Source of the DNA: Microbacterium enclense
GTDB taxonomy: Bacteria > Actinomycetota > Actinomycetes > Actinomycetales > Microbacteriaceae
DNA length: 64,000 nucleotides
Direction: 5' to 3'
Assembly (NCBI RefSeq): GCF_001456955.1
Contig: NZ_KQ758475.1
Span: 62,001-126,000 of the forward strand
Below are positions 1-9,890 of this stretch, in pieces. Below the pieces are notes generated by a model that had not been told where the DNA came from, did not search any database, and worked only from the letters and a program-made list of their open reading frames with translations. Each line of letters opens with the position of its first letter. The stretch's first letter is position 1. The position numbers and the translations under genes are program-made.

Positions 1-6
1 GACGGC

Positions 7-1158
<1,152 letters not shown>

Positions 1159-1182
1159 CGTTGCGGCCCTGAGGGCCAGGGC

Positions 1183-1266
1183 GACACGACGCAGGAGATC
1201 CGGCGCCGAGCGATCCAGGCGCCGGCATCCGTCGCCGCCCGCGGAGCCCAACTCCTGCGTTGTGTC
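1183..1266. repeat. Inverted pair of GCAGGAG(T)-type repeat between galK and esterase
   Basis: GACACGACGCAGGAG (1183-1197) faces ACTCCTGCGTTGTGTC (1251-1266), giving a stem of about 15 bp around a GC-rich loop of roughly 53 nt. The arm word GCAGGAGTTGTG and its complement recur in the tandem array at 17595-18370 and as an inverted pair at 26187-26258, so this is one copy of a dispersed intergenic palindrome family. It could also fold as a terminator for galK, though no T-run follows. Confidence 0.7.
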
Positions 1267-1369
1267 TCGATGAGTCGGGTGAGCCCCCGAGCGGGCGGTC
1301 ATCGGCGAGCGGGCTCGCGGGCGCGACCGAATCTGGCGGCCCGCGCGACCGGGGCGGCAGGATGAGGGA

Positions 1370-2833
1370 ATGGATGCCGCTCCCCTCGCCGTGACCTCGA
1401 AGGGCCGCGTGCGCGGCTTCCGGCGCGGAGACACCGCCGTGTTCCTCGGCATCCCGTTCGCTCAGGCACCCGTGGGGTCCCTGCGATTCGCCGCGCCGGC
1501 GCCGGTCGAGCCGTGGAAGGGCGAGCGCGACGCCTCCGCGTACGGCGCGACCGCCCAGCGGGGCGATGCCGGCATCACGCTCATCCCCGAGCCCAGCGTG
1601 CCGGGCGAGGCCACGCTGAACGTCAACGTCTTCGCACCGGCCGACGCGATCCGGGATTCCGCGTTGCCGGTGCTCGTGTGGATCCACGGCGGCGGTTACA
1701 CCTCGGGCTCCCCCGCGAGCCGCTGGTACGACGGCGACGCGTTCGCCCGCGACGGGGTCATCGTGGTCGTCATCTCCTACCGCATCGGCTTCGACGGGTT
1801 CGGGCTCATCGACGGCGCACCCGCCAACCGCGGCCTCCGCGACCAGATCGCCGCGCTCGAATGGGTGCGCGACGAGATCCGCGCGTTCGGCGGCGACCCC
1901 GCGCGTGTGACCGTCGCGGGGCAGTCGGCGGGCGGCGGGTCGGTGCTCGCGTTGATGGCGAGCCCCGCGGCATCCGGGCTCTTCTCCGCTGCGATGGCCG
2001 TCTCGCCCGCGGTCGGCGCGGTCACGCACGAGGCCGCCGAGAACCTCGCCCGCCGCGTCGCCGCCCGCGCAGGGGTCGAGGCCGACCGGGAGGGCTTCGC
2101 ATCCCTCGCCGAGGACCGTGTGCTCGCGGCGCAGAAGAGCGCCCTCACCCCGCGCCCCGTTCGGACGCTCTCGTCGCTGGCGACCCTGCTCGACGACGGG
2201 CTGCCGCTCGGGCCGGTCATCGACGGCGACGTGCTGCCGCGGCATCCGCTCGAAGCCCTGGCGGACGGAGCGTCGGCTGACATCCCGCTCGTGATCGGCT
2301 CGACCGACGACGAGTTCACGGGGCTCACAGCGCGCTTCGCCGGCGTGCTCCGCTTCGTGCCGGTGCCGTTGGCGCTGGCCGTGCTCGGCCTTCCGCGTTC
2401 GCGGCGGCGCGCCTACCTCGACCGCACCCGGCGTCGAGGAGCCGCGGCCGTGCTCGGCGGCTACGCCACCGACCGGGTGATCCGATCGACCGTGCTCGAG
2501 GCCGCCCGGGCGCGCGGGACGGCACCGACGTGGGTGTACCGCTTCGCGTGGGCCTCCCCCGTGCCCTCGATCGGCGTCGCCTGCCATTGCCTCGACGTGC
2601 CGTTCTGGTTCGACCACCTCGGCGCCGACGGGGTCACCGCGATCGCCGGCCCCACCCCTCCCGTCGACCTCGCCACGCGGATGCACGGCTGCGTGGTCGC
2701 GTTCGCGCGGGACGGTGATCCGGGCTGGCCGCAGTGGGAGGCCACGACACGGCGCGCGCGGGTGTTCGACGCCGTGGCATCCGCCCCCGTCGTCGAGTCC
2801 GACGCCTACGCCGACGTCGCACCGCTGGTCTGA
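1370..2833 (+). CDS. Carboxylesterase, type B family
   Basis: A 487-aa alpha/beta hydrolase of the carboxylesterase type B family, hydrolysing carboxylic esters of unknown physiological identity. The family start motif GIPFAQAPVG is at 28-37, the oxyanion-hole HGGG at 106-109 and the nucleophile elbow GQSAGG at 184-189 (Ser186). An acidic residue near 315 (TDDEF) and a His near 405 (ACHCLD) would complete the triad. There is no signal peptide, so it is cytosolic. The ATG at 1370 has a GAGGGA stretch directly upstream but also a CAGGAT box 6 nt away, so it could be leaderless. Monocistronic; followed by the twin-hairpin region. Confidence 0.9.
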   Translation: MDAAPLAVTSKGRVRGFRRGDTAVFLGIPFAQAPVGSLRFAAPAPVEPWKGERDASAYGATAQRGDAGITLIPEPSVPGEATLNVNVFAPADAIRDSALPVLVWIHGGGYTSGSPASRWYDGDAFARDGVIVVVISYRIGFDGFGLIDGAPANRGLRDQIAALEWVRDEIRAFGGDPARVTVAGQSAGGGSVLALMASPAASGLFSAAMAVSPAVGAVTHEAAENLARRVAARAGVEADREGFASLAEDRVLAAQKSALTPRPVRTLSSLATLLDDGLPLGPVIDGDVLPRHPLEALADGASADIPLVIGSTDDEFTGLTARFAGVLRFVPVPLALAVLGLPRSRRRAYLDRTRRRGAAAVLGGYATDRVIRSTVLEAARARGTAPTWVYRFAWASPVPSIGVACHCLDVPFWFDHLGADGVTAIAGPTPPVDLATRMHGCVVAFARDGDPGWPQWEATTRRARVFDAVASAPVVESDAYADVAPLV

Positions 2834-2886
2834 GGGCGTGCTCGCGTCCGTGTCTTCGGGCCCGGCTGATGCGGTTGGCCCGGTTT

Positions 2887-2945
2887 GGGGCGGTTTTCGC
2901 CGTTCGGGGCGGAAAAATCACGCCCCGAACGGCGGAATCCGCCCC
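2887..2945. repeat. Long hairpin repeat, family GGGGCGG, copy 1
   Basis: Arms 2887-2911 and 2921-2945 are 25 nt each and pair with two mismatches around the 9-nt loop GAAAAATCA (2912-2920). The core stem is TTCGGGGCG/CGCCCCGAA. It lies between two convergent genes (esterase rightward, methyltransferase leftward), where it could act as a bidirectional terminator. A second copy with an identical loop lies 140 bp on. Confidence 0.85.
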
Positions 2946-3026
2946 GAACCCAGCGAAGCCCCGCCGCCGCCGCACGTGGCCGGCCGAGGGCGGCAGCCCG
3001 CCCGTCGGACTTGACTGCGCCGGATT

Positions 3027-3085
3027 GGGGCGGCTTCCGCACTTCGGGGCGGAAAAATCACGCCCCGAACGGCGAAATCCGCCCC
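3027..3085. repeat. Long hairpin repeat, family GGGGCGG, copy 2
   Basis: Second copy of the element at 2887-2945: arms 3027-3051 and 3061-3085 with the same 9-nt loop GAAAAATCA at 3052-3060. The left arm has diverged (CTTCCGCAC in place of TTTTCGCCG) while the inner stem, loop and right arm are nearly unchanged. The 81 nt between the copies hold no gene. Together the copies account for most of the 327-bp gap at 2834-3160; the rest is GC-rich spacer. Confidence 0.85.
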
Positions 3086-3160
3086 AAATCGCTGAACGCG
3101 CGTTCACCGGGGCGGGCGGCGACCCGGGGCGGGCGAAGCCCGCCGCACCGCACCGGAGGG

Positions 3161-4132
3161 TCAGTCCGCGAACGGCTCCAGGCGCTTGCGCATCACGGCC
3201 ACGGCATCCGCGTTGTCGTCGATCAGCACGCTGTCCCTGCCCAGGGGGGCGGCGACCGCGCCGAGCGTGCCGCTGCCGGCGAACATGTCGAGCACGCGAT
3301 CACCGGGGCGGCTGGACGCTTGCACCATGCGGCGCAGCACCCCCTCGGGCTTCTGCGTCGGGTAGCCGGTCTTCTCGCGGCCCGTGGTCGGAACGATCGT
3401 GTGCCACCAGACGTCGGTGGGCATCTTGCCGCGCGCGGCCTTCTCGGCGGTCACGAGGCCCGGGGCCATGTAGGGCTCGCGGTCGACGGCATCCGAATCG
3501 AAGAAGTACCGCTGCGGGTTCTTCACGTAGACCAGGATCGTCTCGTGCTTCGTGGGCCAGCGGCGCTTGGTCTTCGCGCCGTAGTCGTAGGCCCAGATCA
3601 GCTCGTTCAGGAATCGGTCGCGGCCGAACAGCGCGTCGCACATCACCTTGGCGTAGTGCACCTCGCGGTAGTCGAGGTGCAGGTACAGCGTGCCGTCGTC
3701 GGCGAGCAGGCGCCATGCCTCGATCAGTCGCGGCTCGAGGAAACCCCAATAGTCGTCGAACCGGTCGTCGTAGGTGCGCAGGTCGCCGCGCAGACGTGCA
3801 TACTCGCGTCCGTGGAAGCCGCGCTGCACCACGGGAGGCGGGGGCGGCTCCTCGTCGGGGAACGTCAGCATGTTGGGGTCGTCGTCGACGGATGCCGCGG
3901 CCTCGGGCTCGTCGGCATCCGGGGTCGCGGCATCCGGGGTCTCGTCGATCTGCGGCGTGTAGGTCGCCGACTCGACGGCCTTGGAGCGCGTGCGCCCCGT
4001 GTTGAACGGCGGGTCGAGGTAGACGAGGGCGAAGGAGCCGTCGGCGTACGCGGGAGTGATCGCCAGATTGTCGGCGTGGTGGATCTCGACGCGGCCCGGC
4101 TGGGGAGCGTCGGGCAGGACCTCGACGCTCAC
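3161..4132 (-). CDS. Site-specific DNA methyltransferase (N4/N6, beta-class order)
   Basis: Predicted S-adenosylmethionine-dependent amino-methyltransferase acting on cytosine N4 or adenine N6 in DNA. The catalytic motif IV (YLDPPFNTG, DPPF at about residues 40-43) precedes the SAM-binding motif I (FAGSGT, about 284-289). That beta-class order is typical of the N6_N4_Mtase family. An acidic, proline-rich insertion of some 50 residues follows the DPPF motif. The chosen GTG at 4132 overlaps the lipoate-ligase stop as GTGA, implying translational coupling; a GTG at 4150 would add six residues. No restriction endonuclease is nearby, so it looks like an orphan methylase. The target sequence cannot be read from the gene. 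Confidence 0.88.
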   Translation of the reverse strand: MSVEVLPDAPQPGRVEIHHADNLAITPAYADGSFALVYLDPPFNTGRTRSKAVESATYTPQIDETPDAATPDADEPEAAASVDDDPNMLTFPDEEPPPPPVVQRGFHGREYARLRGDLRTYDDRFDDYWGFLEPRLIEAWRLLADDGTLYLHLDYREVHYAKVMCDALFGRDRFLNELIWAYDYGAKTKRRWPTKHETILVYVKNPQRYFFDSDAVDREPYMAPGLVTAEKAARGKMPTDVWWHTIVPTTGREKTGYPTQKPEGVLRRMVQASSRPGDRVLDMFAGSGTLGAVAAPLGRDSVLIDDNADAVAVMRKRLEPFAD

Positions 4133-5178
4133 GGAACGCGCTGCAGCCACGCGTCGGTGGCGAACTTCGTCTCGACGAGCGCCTCGGCCTCGGCGTACTC
4201 CTCGTCGGTGATGTGCCCGGGGGTCGCGCCGTACAGGGTCGTGAAGGTCTGGATGAACCGGTCGATCACCTGATCACGCGGAAGGCCGGTCTGGCTGCGC
4301 AGCGGGTCGACCCGCTTGGCCGCCGACACCGTGCCCTTGTCGCTCAGCTTCTCGCGGCCGATACGCAGCACCTCGGTGAGCACCTGGCCGTCCATGTCGT
4401 AGCTGAGGGTCGCGTGGTGCAGCACCCCGCCGTTGGCGAGGCGCTTCTGCGCGGCCCCGCCGATCTTGCCGTGCGGGCCGGCGATATCGTTGAGCGGCTG
4501 ATACACCGCGTCGATGCCGAGCGATCTCAGCGCCTGCAGCACCCAGTCGTCGAGGAACGCGTAGGAGTCGGCGAAGGTCATCCCCGCGACGAGGGATGCC
4601 GGGACGTACAGCGAGTACGTCACGATCGAGTTCGCGGCCATGAGCATCGCTCCCCCGCCCGAGATGCGGCGCACGACGTCGAAGCCGTGCGCGGCCGCCC
4701 CCGCGGGGTCGACCTCGTTGCGCAGCGACTGGAACGAGCCGATGACGACGGCGCTTTCGTTCCACTCCCAGAGGCGCAGCGTGGGCTTGCGCAGCCCCGC
4801 CCCGACGCGGGTGGTCAGCACCTCGTCGAGCGCGAGGTTCATGCGGGGAGAGACGGGACGGTCGTGGACGACCTCCCACTCGAAATCGGCCCATCCGGGA
4901 GCGGTGACGAGGGCGCGGCGGATGGCCGTGGCGACCGACTCGGGCGTGAATCCGAGCAGCTGCGCCCCCTCGGGGAGCGCCGCACGGATGGCCGCGGCGA
5001 TCGTCGGGACGTCGGACTCCACCGGCAGGCCGTTCACGGCGGCGTCGATGTCGTCGAGGGCGTCGTCGGGCTCGAGGAAGAAGTCACCGGCGAGGTGGAA
5101 GCCGTGGATGCGACCCTCGCGCTCTTCGAGGTCGACGACGACCAGCTTGCCCCCCGGGACTTTGTACTCGCCGTGCAT
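4129..5178 (-). CDS. Lipoate-protein ligase A family, accessory domain at the N terminus
   Basis: Attaches lipoate (or octanoate) to lipoyl domains of 2-oxoacid dehydrogenases and GcvH. The 349-aa product carries the biotin/lipoate ligase fold: RRISGGGAM at about 170-178, NDI at 230-232 and the catalytic Lys238 in GPHGKIGG. Residues 1-90 (starting MHGEYKVPGGKLVVVD) resemble the small accessory domain that normally forms the C terminus of LplA or a separate LplB protein in archaea, so the domain order appears permuted. The ATG at 5178 is preceded by TAGGCT with a 6-nt gap and no Shine-Dalgarno sequence, suggesting a leaderless mRNA. The 3' end overlaps the methyltransferase start. Confidence 0.87.
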   Translation of the reverse strand: MHGEYKVPGGKLVVVDLEEREGRIHGFHLAGDFFLEPDDALDDIDAAVNGLPVESDVPTIAAAIRAALPEGAQLLGFTPESVATAIRRALVTAPGWADFEWEVVHDRPVSPRMNLALDEVLTTRVGAGLRKPTLRLWEWNESAVVIGSFQSLRNEVDPAGAAAHGFDVVRRISGGGAMLMAANSIVTYSLYVPASLVAGMTFADSYAFLDDWVLQALRSLGIDAVYQPLNDIAGPHGKIGGAAQKRLANGGVLHHATLSYDMDGQVLTEVLRIGREKLSDKGTVSAAKRVDPLRSQTGLPRDQVIDRFIQTFTTLYGATPGHITDEEYAEAEALVETKFATDAWLQRVP

Positions 5179-5224
5179 GCGTCCAGCCTACGGCGGGCGG
5201 CCCGCGGGGGCTGCCGCCGAGATG

Positions 5225-6172
5225 TCAGCGCGGTGCCGTCTCGGCGATGGCGGGGCGCGCGCTCGGCGCGGACGCCGGAGCCGGTCCCCGGCGGTGGCGA
5301 CGCTCGATCGCCTGGCCGGCGTACGACGCCCCGATGATGAGGGCGGCACCCGCGAGGCCGGGAAGCCCGACCGCCTCGCCCCCGATCGCGACGCCCACGG
5401 CGAGCGCCCACACCGGCTCGGTCCCCATGAGGATGCTCGCCCGCGTCGCCGACGTGCGCCGCACCGCCCACAGCTGCACGACGAAGGCGAAGACCGAGCA
5501 CAGCAGTCCGAGGAAGAGCAGATTCGCCCATCCGGATGCCGTGAGCCGGGCCGCCGCAGCGGGCAGGTCGGCGCCGGCCACGGCCGACGACGTCACCGCG
5601 CACACGACGAGCTGCACGAGCACGACGGCGAGGGTGCTGTCGTGCCGCTCGCGAGTGAGGCGCGCACTGGCGGTGACGTGGACGGCGCGCACGACCGCGG
5701 CGGCGATGACGAGCGCGTCGCCGACGGTGGGGGTGCGCAGCCCGCCGTCCGAGACGAGCAGGGCCACGCCGACCACCGCCGCGACGGCGGCGACGAAGTA
5801 CGAACGCGGCAGCCACGACCGCGCGGCGATGCTCTCGAGCACCGGGGTGAAGACGAGGGCGAGGCTGATCAGCAGCCCCGCGTTGGTCGCCGTCGTGAGG
5901 TGCACGCCCGCGGTCTCGAGGCCGATGACCGCCGCCTGCGAGCACCCGAGCAGTGCCGCGATCGCGAGGCCCCGGCCGCGCGGCATCCGTTCGCGCCGGA
6001 TGAAGCACACGATCCCGAGCGCCGCCGCGGCGATGATGAAGCGCAGCGCCACGGCGGGGGCGACGCCCACCTCGCCGGTCAGTTCTTTCGCCGCGAGGAA
6101 GCTCGCGCCCCACACCACGGCCACGGCTATGAGCAGCAGGTCGACGACGATCTCGGGTACGCGACGGGTCAT
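5225..6172 (-). CDS. EamA-family (drug/metabolite) transporter
   Basis: Inner-membrane transporter of the DMT superfamily, probably an exporter of small metabolites or amino acids. The roughly 315-aa product shows about ten hydrophobic helices arranged as two EamA repeats; the first repeat begins at VVDLLLIAVAVVWGASF and the second around residue 150. The ATG at 6172 places the first helix directly after a short basic N terminus; an upstream start at 6214 would add 14 residues lacking a convincing signal. The gene is divergent from a LysR regulator 71 bp away, the usual arrangement for a transporter controlled by its neighbour. Substrate unknown. Confidence 0.88.
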   Translation of the reverse strand: MTRRVPEIVVDLLLIAVAVVWGASFLAAKELTGEVGVAPAVALRFIIAAAALGIVCFIRRERMPRGRGLAIAALLGCSQAAVIGLETAGVHLTTATNAGLLISLALVFTPVLESIAARSWLPRSYFVAAVAAVVGVALLVSDGGLRTPTVGDALVIAAAVVRAVHVTASARLTRERHDSTLAVVLVQLVVCAVTSSAVAGADLPAAAARLTASGWANLLFLGLLCSVFAFVVQLWAVRRTSATRASILMGTEPVWALAVGVAIGGEAVGLPGLAGAALIIGASYAGQAIERRHRRGPAPASAPSARPAIAETAPR

Positions 6173-6243
6173 ATCCCCACTGTCACCGCCCGGACGCGGA
6201 AGAACAACGCCCACTTCCTTCCGTATCCCGTAAGTTCGGACTT

Positions 6244-7143
6244 ATGGATGCCGCCCACCTGCGCTTACTCCGAGAGCTCGGCGACCGCGGCAGCGTCGCC
6301 GCCGTCGCCGCGGCCCTGCACATCTCGGCATCCGCGGTCTCGCAGCAGCTCGCATCGCTCCAGGCGCGCGTTCCCGTGCCGCTCACCATGCGGCGCGGCC
6401 GCGTCCTCGCGCTGACCCCGGCCGGTGAGGCGCTGGCTGCGGCGGGAGCGCGCGTGGATGAAGCGCTCACCGCCGCGCGGGAGGCGGTGGGGGCATTCCT
6501 CGAGAGCGACGATCGGCCCGTGCGGGTGTCGGCGTTCCACAGTGCCGGGCTGGCATTGTTCGGTCCGCTCCTGCGCGCCCTCGACGGCACCCCGCCCCTG
6601 CACCTGACCGACGCCGATGTCGCTCACCACGCTTTCCCGGGTCTGACCGCCGACCACGACCTCGTCATCGCCCACCGCCTGGCGCACGATCCTCGGTGGC
6701 CGAGCGACCGCGTGGTCGCGACCGGGCTGCTCGAGGAGCCCCTCGACATCGCCCTGCCCGCGGGGCATCCCCTGGCATCCCGATCCCGCGTGCACGCCGC
6801 CGACCTCGCCGACGAGTCGTGGGTGTCGGTGCACGAGGGCTTTCCCCTCGCCGGCGTGCTCGACCACCTCGCCGCCCGCGTCGGACGGCCCCTGCGCATC
6901 GCGCACCGCATCAACGAGTTCTCGGTGACGGCGGAGGTGGTGCGCGCGGGCGGCGCGGTGGCCGTCATGCCGAGGACGACCACGACCTCGCTCGCCGCCG
7001 ACGGAGTCGTGCTGCGCCCGCTCGCCGATGTGGACCTCGTGCGTCACGTCGACGTTCTCGCGCGACCCGACACCCTGGCCTACGCCGCGGTGCGACGCGT
7101 GTTGCGGACGCTGCGCACGGTGGCGGCGGAGGCGGCGGGCTGA
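6244..7143 (+). CDS. LysR-family transcriptional regulator
   Basis: A 299-aa regulator with an N-terminal winged helix-turn-helix (about residues 2-60, containing HISASAVSQQLASL) and a C-terminal periplasmic-binding-protein-like effector domain (about 90-295). Such proteins activate or repress a divergent target, here most likely the EamA transporter gene. The ATG at 6244 is preceded by TAAGTT (6231-6236) with a 7-nt gap and no ribosome-binding site, so the mRNA is probably leaderless. That places its promoter, and the likely operator, inside the 71-bp intergenic region. Confidence 0.92.
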   Translation: MDAAHLRLLRELGDRGSVAAVAAALHISASAVSQQLASLQARVPVPLTMRRGRVLALTPAGEALAAAGARVDEALTAAREAVGAFLESDDRPVRVSAFHSAGLALFGPLLRALDGTPPLHLTDADVAHHAFPGLTADHDLVIAHRLAHDPRWPSDRVVATGLLEEPLDIALPAGHPLASRSRVHAADLADESWVSVHEGFPLAGVLDHLAARVGRPLRIAHRINEFSVTAEVVRAGGAVAVMPRTTTTSLAADGVVLRPLADVDLVRHVDVLARPDTLAYAAVRRVLRTLRTVAAEAAG

Positions 7144-7159
7144 TCCCGCCCGCCGTGCC

Positions 7160-8752
7160 TCACCGGCAGGCGACCTCATAACCGTCGCCGTCGAAGACGA
7201 CGCCGTAGCCGACGCCCGGGAACAAGCGCTGCCCCACGTCGGTGACGCTGCCCCACTCGCCGGGCGTTCCCCCGGCGACGGTGTCGATCACGATGCAGTC
7301 GGGCTCGGGGTTGGCGTTGCCGATCCAGTAGACCTCGTGGTCGCTGACGAGGTAGTTCATCAGCCCGATGTCGCTGACCACGCTCGCCCCGGCGGGGACC
7401 GCGGCGATCGCCGCCCGGGCGCTGGCCGCGCGCGGCGACGGCTCCCACGCGGCGGCCGTGACGAGCGAGAACAGCGGCAGGCCGGGCAACAGCACGATGG
7501 CCGCCGTCACCGCGATGGCGGGCGCCTGGCGTACGTAGGCCCGCATCCACGCCCAGCGGGATGAGCGTCCGCGTTCGATGGCATCCAGGAGTGCGACGAG
7601 CACGATCGGGATGAGCACCGCGCTGTAGTGCCACGTCGGCGCCCAGTAGCCGGTGTTCGTCGAGAGGAAGCGCCAGGCCAGGGTCGGCAGCAGCAGCAGC
7701 GCCAGCGGCGAGCGCAGCACGAGAACGGCGGACGAGGCGAGGATGAGCGCGAGGGTCTCACCCTTGGCCGGGTTGAAGAGGATCGCAGTGTCGGTCAGGA
7801 CGCTGAGCGGATCGGCCTTGTCGGCGTAGGCCCATTCCCCACCCGGGTTGAGCGCCGGCAGCACGATCATCGTCGCGACGACGAACCACACCACACCCCA
7901 CACCGCCAGCCCCGCACCCAGGCTCACGCCCGAGAGGCGTGCCAGCCCGCGCAGAACCGACGGCGCCGAGGCGGCGCCCGCGCGCGGTGCCACCCCGACG
8001 CGGCCGTGCTGCGCGACCGCGGAGACGTCTTCGTGCGGATGCCCCCGACGCTCACGCCACGCCAGCAGCATGATGACCAAGCCGAGCATGACGACCGTGA
8101 GCCCGAGGTCTTCCTTGACGAAGACGAGCGGCGCGCCCCACAGCGTCGCGACGCCCCAGCGGCGGTCGAGCACGGCGATCAGGCTGAGGGTGAGCAGGGG
8201 CACGGCGAGCGCGATCTCGTGGAACTGCGCGTCGGCGGCGTACTGCAGACCCCAGGCGAAGCCGAAGGCGAGGCCGAGCGCCACGCCGGCGATGGGGCCC
8301 AGGCGGGTCAGCGCCGCGCGCGTGAAGACGGCTGCCGAGAGCGCGAAGCAGGCGGCCTGGATGACGAGCAGCGTGAACGCCGACGGGAAGATCGCGTAGA
8401 TCGGCGCGAGAACGGCCAGCAGCGGGTGGAAGTGGTCGCCGAGCAGGTTGTAGCCGTCGCCCTTGATGTCGACGATGGGCGGCTGCAGCGCCGCGTAGTG
8501 CGCGAGCAACTGAGTGAAGATGCCGAGATCCCACGAGCGGGCGGTGAAGTGGGCCCACTGCTGCGCGGCGAAGAGGACGTAGCCGACGAAGACGATCACG
8601 AAGACGGCGACCGGACCCGCCCAGTCGCGACGGCGACCCCAGACGCGGGAGGCGACCCCCGATGCCGGGCCGAGGGCGGTCGCACGCCGCGGGGCGACCG
8701 ATGGGGCGTCGACCGGGTCGCCCGGGGCGGCGGGCGCGGACGTCTGAGTCAT
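7160..8752 (-). CDS. DUF2079 polytopic membrane protein
   Basis: A 530-aa integral membrane protein with about ten to twelve hydrophobic segments starting near residue 48 (VAVFVIVFVGYVLFAAQQW). Family features include the early HFTARSWDLGIFTQLLAHY region and the GDHFHP motif near residue 115. DUF2079 proteins resemble GT-C type glycosyltransferases and have no established substrate; polyprenyl-phosphate-linked sugar transfer outside the membrane is plausible but unproven. A central basic loop (about residues 235-265) separates two membrane halves. The ATG at 8752 is the first in-frame start. Convergent with the LysR gene and upstream of tatB in reading order. Confidence 0.85.
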   Translation of the reverse strand: MTQTSAPAAPGDPVDAPSVAPRRATALGPASGVASRVWGRRRDWAGPVAVFVIVFVGYVLFAAQQWAHFTARSWDLGIFTQLLAHYAALQPPIVDIKGDGYNLLGDHFHPLLAVLAPIYAIFPSAFTLLVIQAACFALSAAVFTRAALTRLGPIAGVALGLAFGFAWGLQYAADAQFHEIALAVPLLTLSLIAVLDRRWGVATLWGAPLVFVKEDLGLTVVMLGLVIMLLAWRERRGHPHEDVSAVAQHGRVGVAPRAGAASAPSVLRGLARLSGVSLGAGLAVWGVVWFVVATMIVLPALNPGGEWAYADKADPLSVLTDTAILFNPAKGETLALILASSAVLVLRSPLALLLLPTLAWRFLSTNTGYWAPTWHYSAVLIPIVLVALLDAIERGRSSRWAWMRAYVRQAPAIAVTAAIVLLPGLPLFSLVTAAAWEPSPRAASARAAIAAVPAGASVVSDIGLMNYLVSDHEVYWIGNANPEPDCIVIDTVAGGTPGEWGSVTDVGQRLFPGVGYGVVFDGDGYEVACR

Positions 8753-8817
8753 GCGAACATCTTCGCGTACCGGCCATCGTCAGACGAATGCCCGACAGCC
8801 GGGTGGGGAGAACAGCC

Positions 8818-9465
8818 TCAGCGGGAGGAGGCGTCCGCAACCGGCGACAGCGGGGCGCGAAGATCGACGGATGCCGAGGGGCGGACGCGCGCGGGAGCGG
8901 CCTCCCACGCCGGCTCGTCGTCGTCGAGATCGGATGCCGCATCGAGCGGCGCGGGCGGCGCGGAGCGCGGCACGGTGGGTGCCGATACGGCCGACTCGGA
9001 CGCCTGCGCGGACGATGTGGGCGCGGCCGGCTCCGACGCCTGCGCGGCCGGCTCCTCCACCGACGGTGTGGACGGCGCTGCCGCCGCCGACGCGAGCGGC
9101 TCGCCGGGCGCCGACGCCTCGGGCGGGTTCGCGGCCGACGTCGCGGCCGGCGCGTCGGCATCCGGCGTAGCGGCCGACGGCCCAGCGGCCGCCGGCGCGG
9201 CGGCATCCGGCTCGGCGAGCAGTGCCTCGCGGATGATGCGGCGCGGGTCGTACTGCCGAGGATCGAGACGCTGCCAGTCGACGTCGGCCACCTCGGGCCC
9301 GAGCTCCTCGCGCACCCGCTCCTGAGCGGTGCGGGCCATGCGCCGCACCTGTTGAATGGTGCGGCGCAACGACTCCGCCGCGGCGGGCAGACGTTCGGGG
9401 CCGATGATCATCACGGCGATGAGACCGATCAGAAGGATCTTCTCCATCGTCAGGCCGAAGGTCAT
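8818..9465 (-). CDS. tatB: Sec-independent translocase subunit TatB (TatA/B family)
   Basis: Component of the twin-arginine translocase that exports folded proteins. The product of about 215 aa begins MTFGLTMEKILLIGLIAVMI, a single transmembrane helix followed by the GPERLP hinge and an amphipathic helix (about 30-65), the TatB pattern. The remaining ~130 residues are Ala/Pro/Asp-rich low complexity, longer than in Escherichia coli but common in actinobacteria. The ATG at 9465 has an AAGGG ribosome-binding site about 7 nt upstream; MEKILL at 9447 is an alternative. It lies 49 bp downstream of tatA on the same strand. No tatC is in the window. Confidence 0.88.
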   Translation of the reverse strand: MTFGLTMEKILLIGLIAVMIIGPERLPAAAESLRRTIQQVRRMARTAQERVREELGPEVADVDWQRLDPRQYDPRRIIREALLAEPDAAAPAAAGPSAATPDADAPAATSAANPPEASAPGEPLASAAAAPSTPSVEEPAAQASEPAAPTSSAQASESAVSAPTVPRSAPPAPLDAASDLDDDEPAWEAAPARVRPSASVDLRAPLSPVADASSR

Positions 9466-9514
9466 GAGAGACCCTTGTGCACTGACGCGGCGTCGTGCGG
9501 GCGCACGTGTCGGA

Positions 9515-9751
9515 TCAGCGAGACGACGGCGGATCGACCGCGACGGCGTCGCTGCGCGCGTCGGTCGACGGCGCGGCCGAGGCGCGCGCGTCGGCGGCAT
9601 CCTCGTCTTTCATCGCCTTGATCTCACCGCGGAAGACGCGAGCCGATTTGCCGACGCTCTGCGCGAGGGCGGGGAGCTTGGCCGCGCCGAAGAGCAGCAG
9701 GATCACTGCCAGAACGATCAGCAGGTGCCATCCGGTCAGTCCATGGAGCAT
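9515..9751 (-). CDS. tatA: Sec-independent translocase subunit TatA
   Basis: Pore-forming subunit of the twin-arginine translocase. The 78-aa product has the classic layout: short N terminus, one helix ([20 protein letters not shown]), a glycine-hinge FGAAKLP, then an amphipathic helix and a charged tail. The ATG at 9751 is fixed by a strong GAGGAGG ribosome-binding site 5 nt upstream; longer upstream starts are not supported. It is transcribed with tatB and sits divergently from the envelope locus that encodes a Tat substrate at 13805. Confidence 0.93.
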   Translation of the reverse strand: MLHGLTGWHLLIVLAVILLLFGAAKLPALAQSVGKSARVFRGEIKAMKDEDAADARASAAPSTDARSDAVAVDPPSSR

Positions 9752-9846
9752 GAGGCCTCCTCGGCCGTGCCGGCGCCTTCGCCGGCCATCGGGAATCGGC
9801 GCGGGGAACGCACCGTCGGCGATGCTAGCCCGCGACGACAAAGATT

Positions 9847-9859
9847 CACAACCTCCGCG
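9847..9859. repeat. Single copy of CACAACCTCCGCG repeat word
   Basis: CACAACCTCCGCG upstream of tatA matches the start of the 107-bp tandem unit at 56681, 56788 and 56895. It is followed by GTCGCACGCAC instead of ATGTGCACAAC, so only the first 13 nt are shared. It is a short match and could be chance, but the word is not seen elsewhere in the window. Confidence 0.4.
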
Positions 9860-9890
9860 TCGCACGCACTTTTGTTGGTCGCCAGTCGCG

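Noticed and set aside
8818-9751. A complete Tat operon
   Set aside because: Only TatA and TatB types are here; the next genes are not tatC, which must lie elsewhere.
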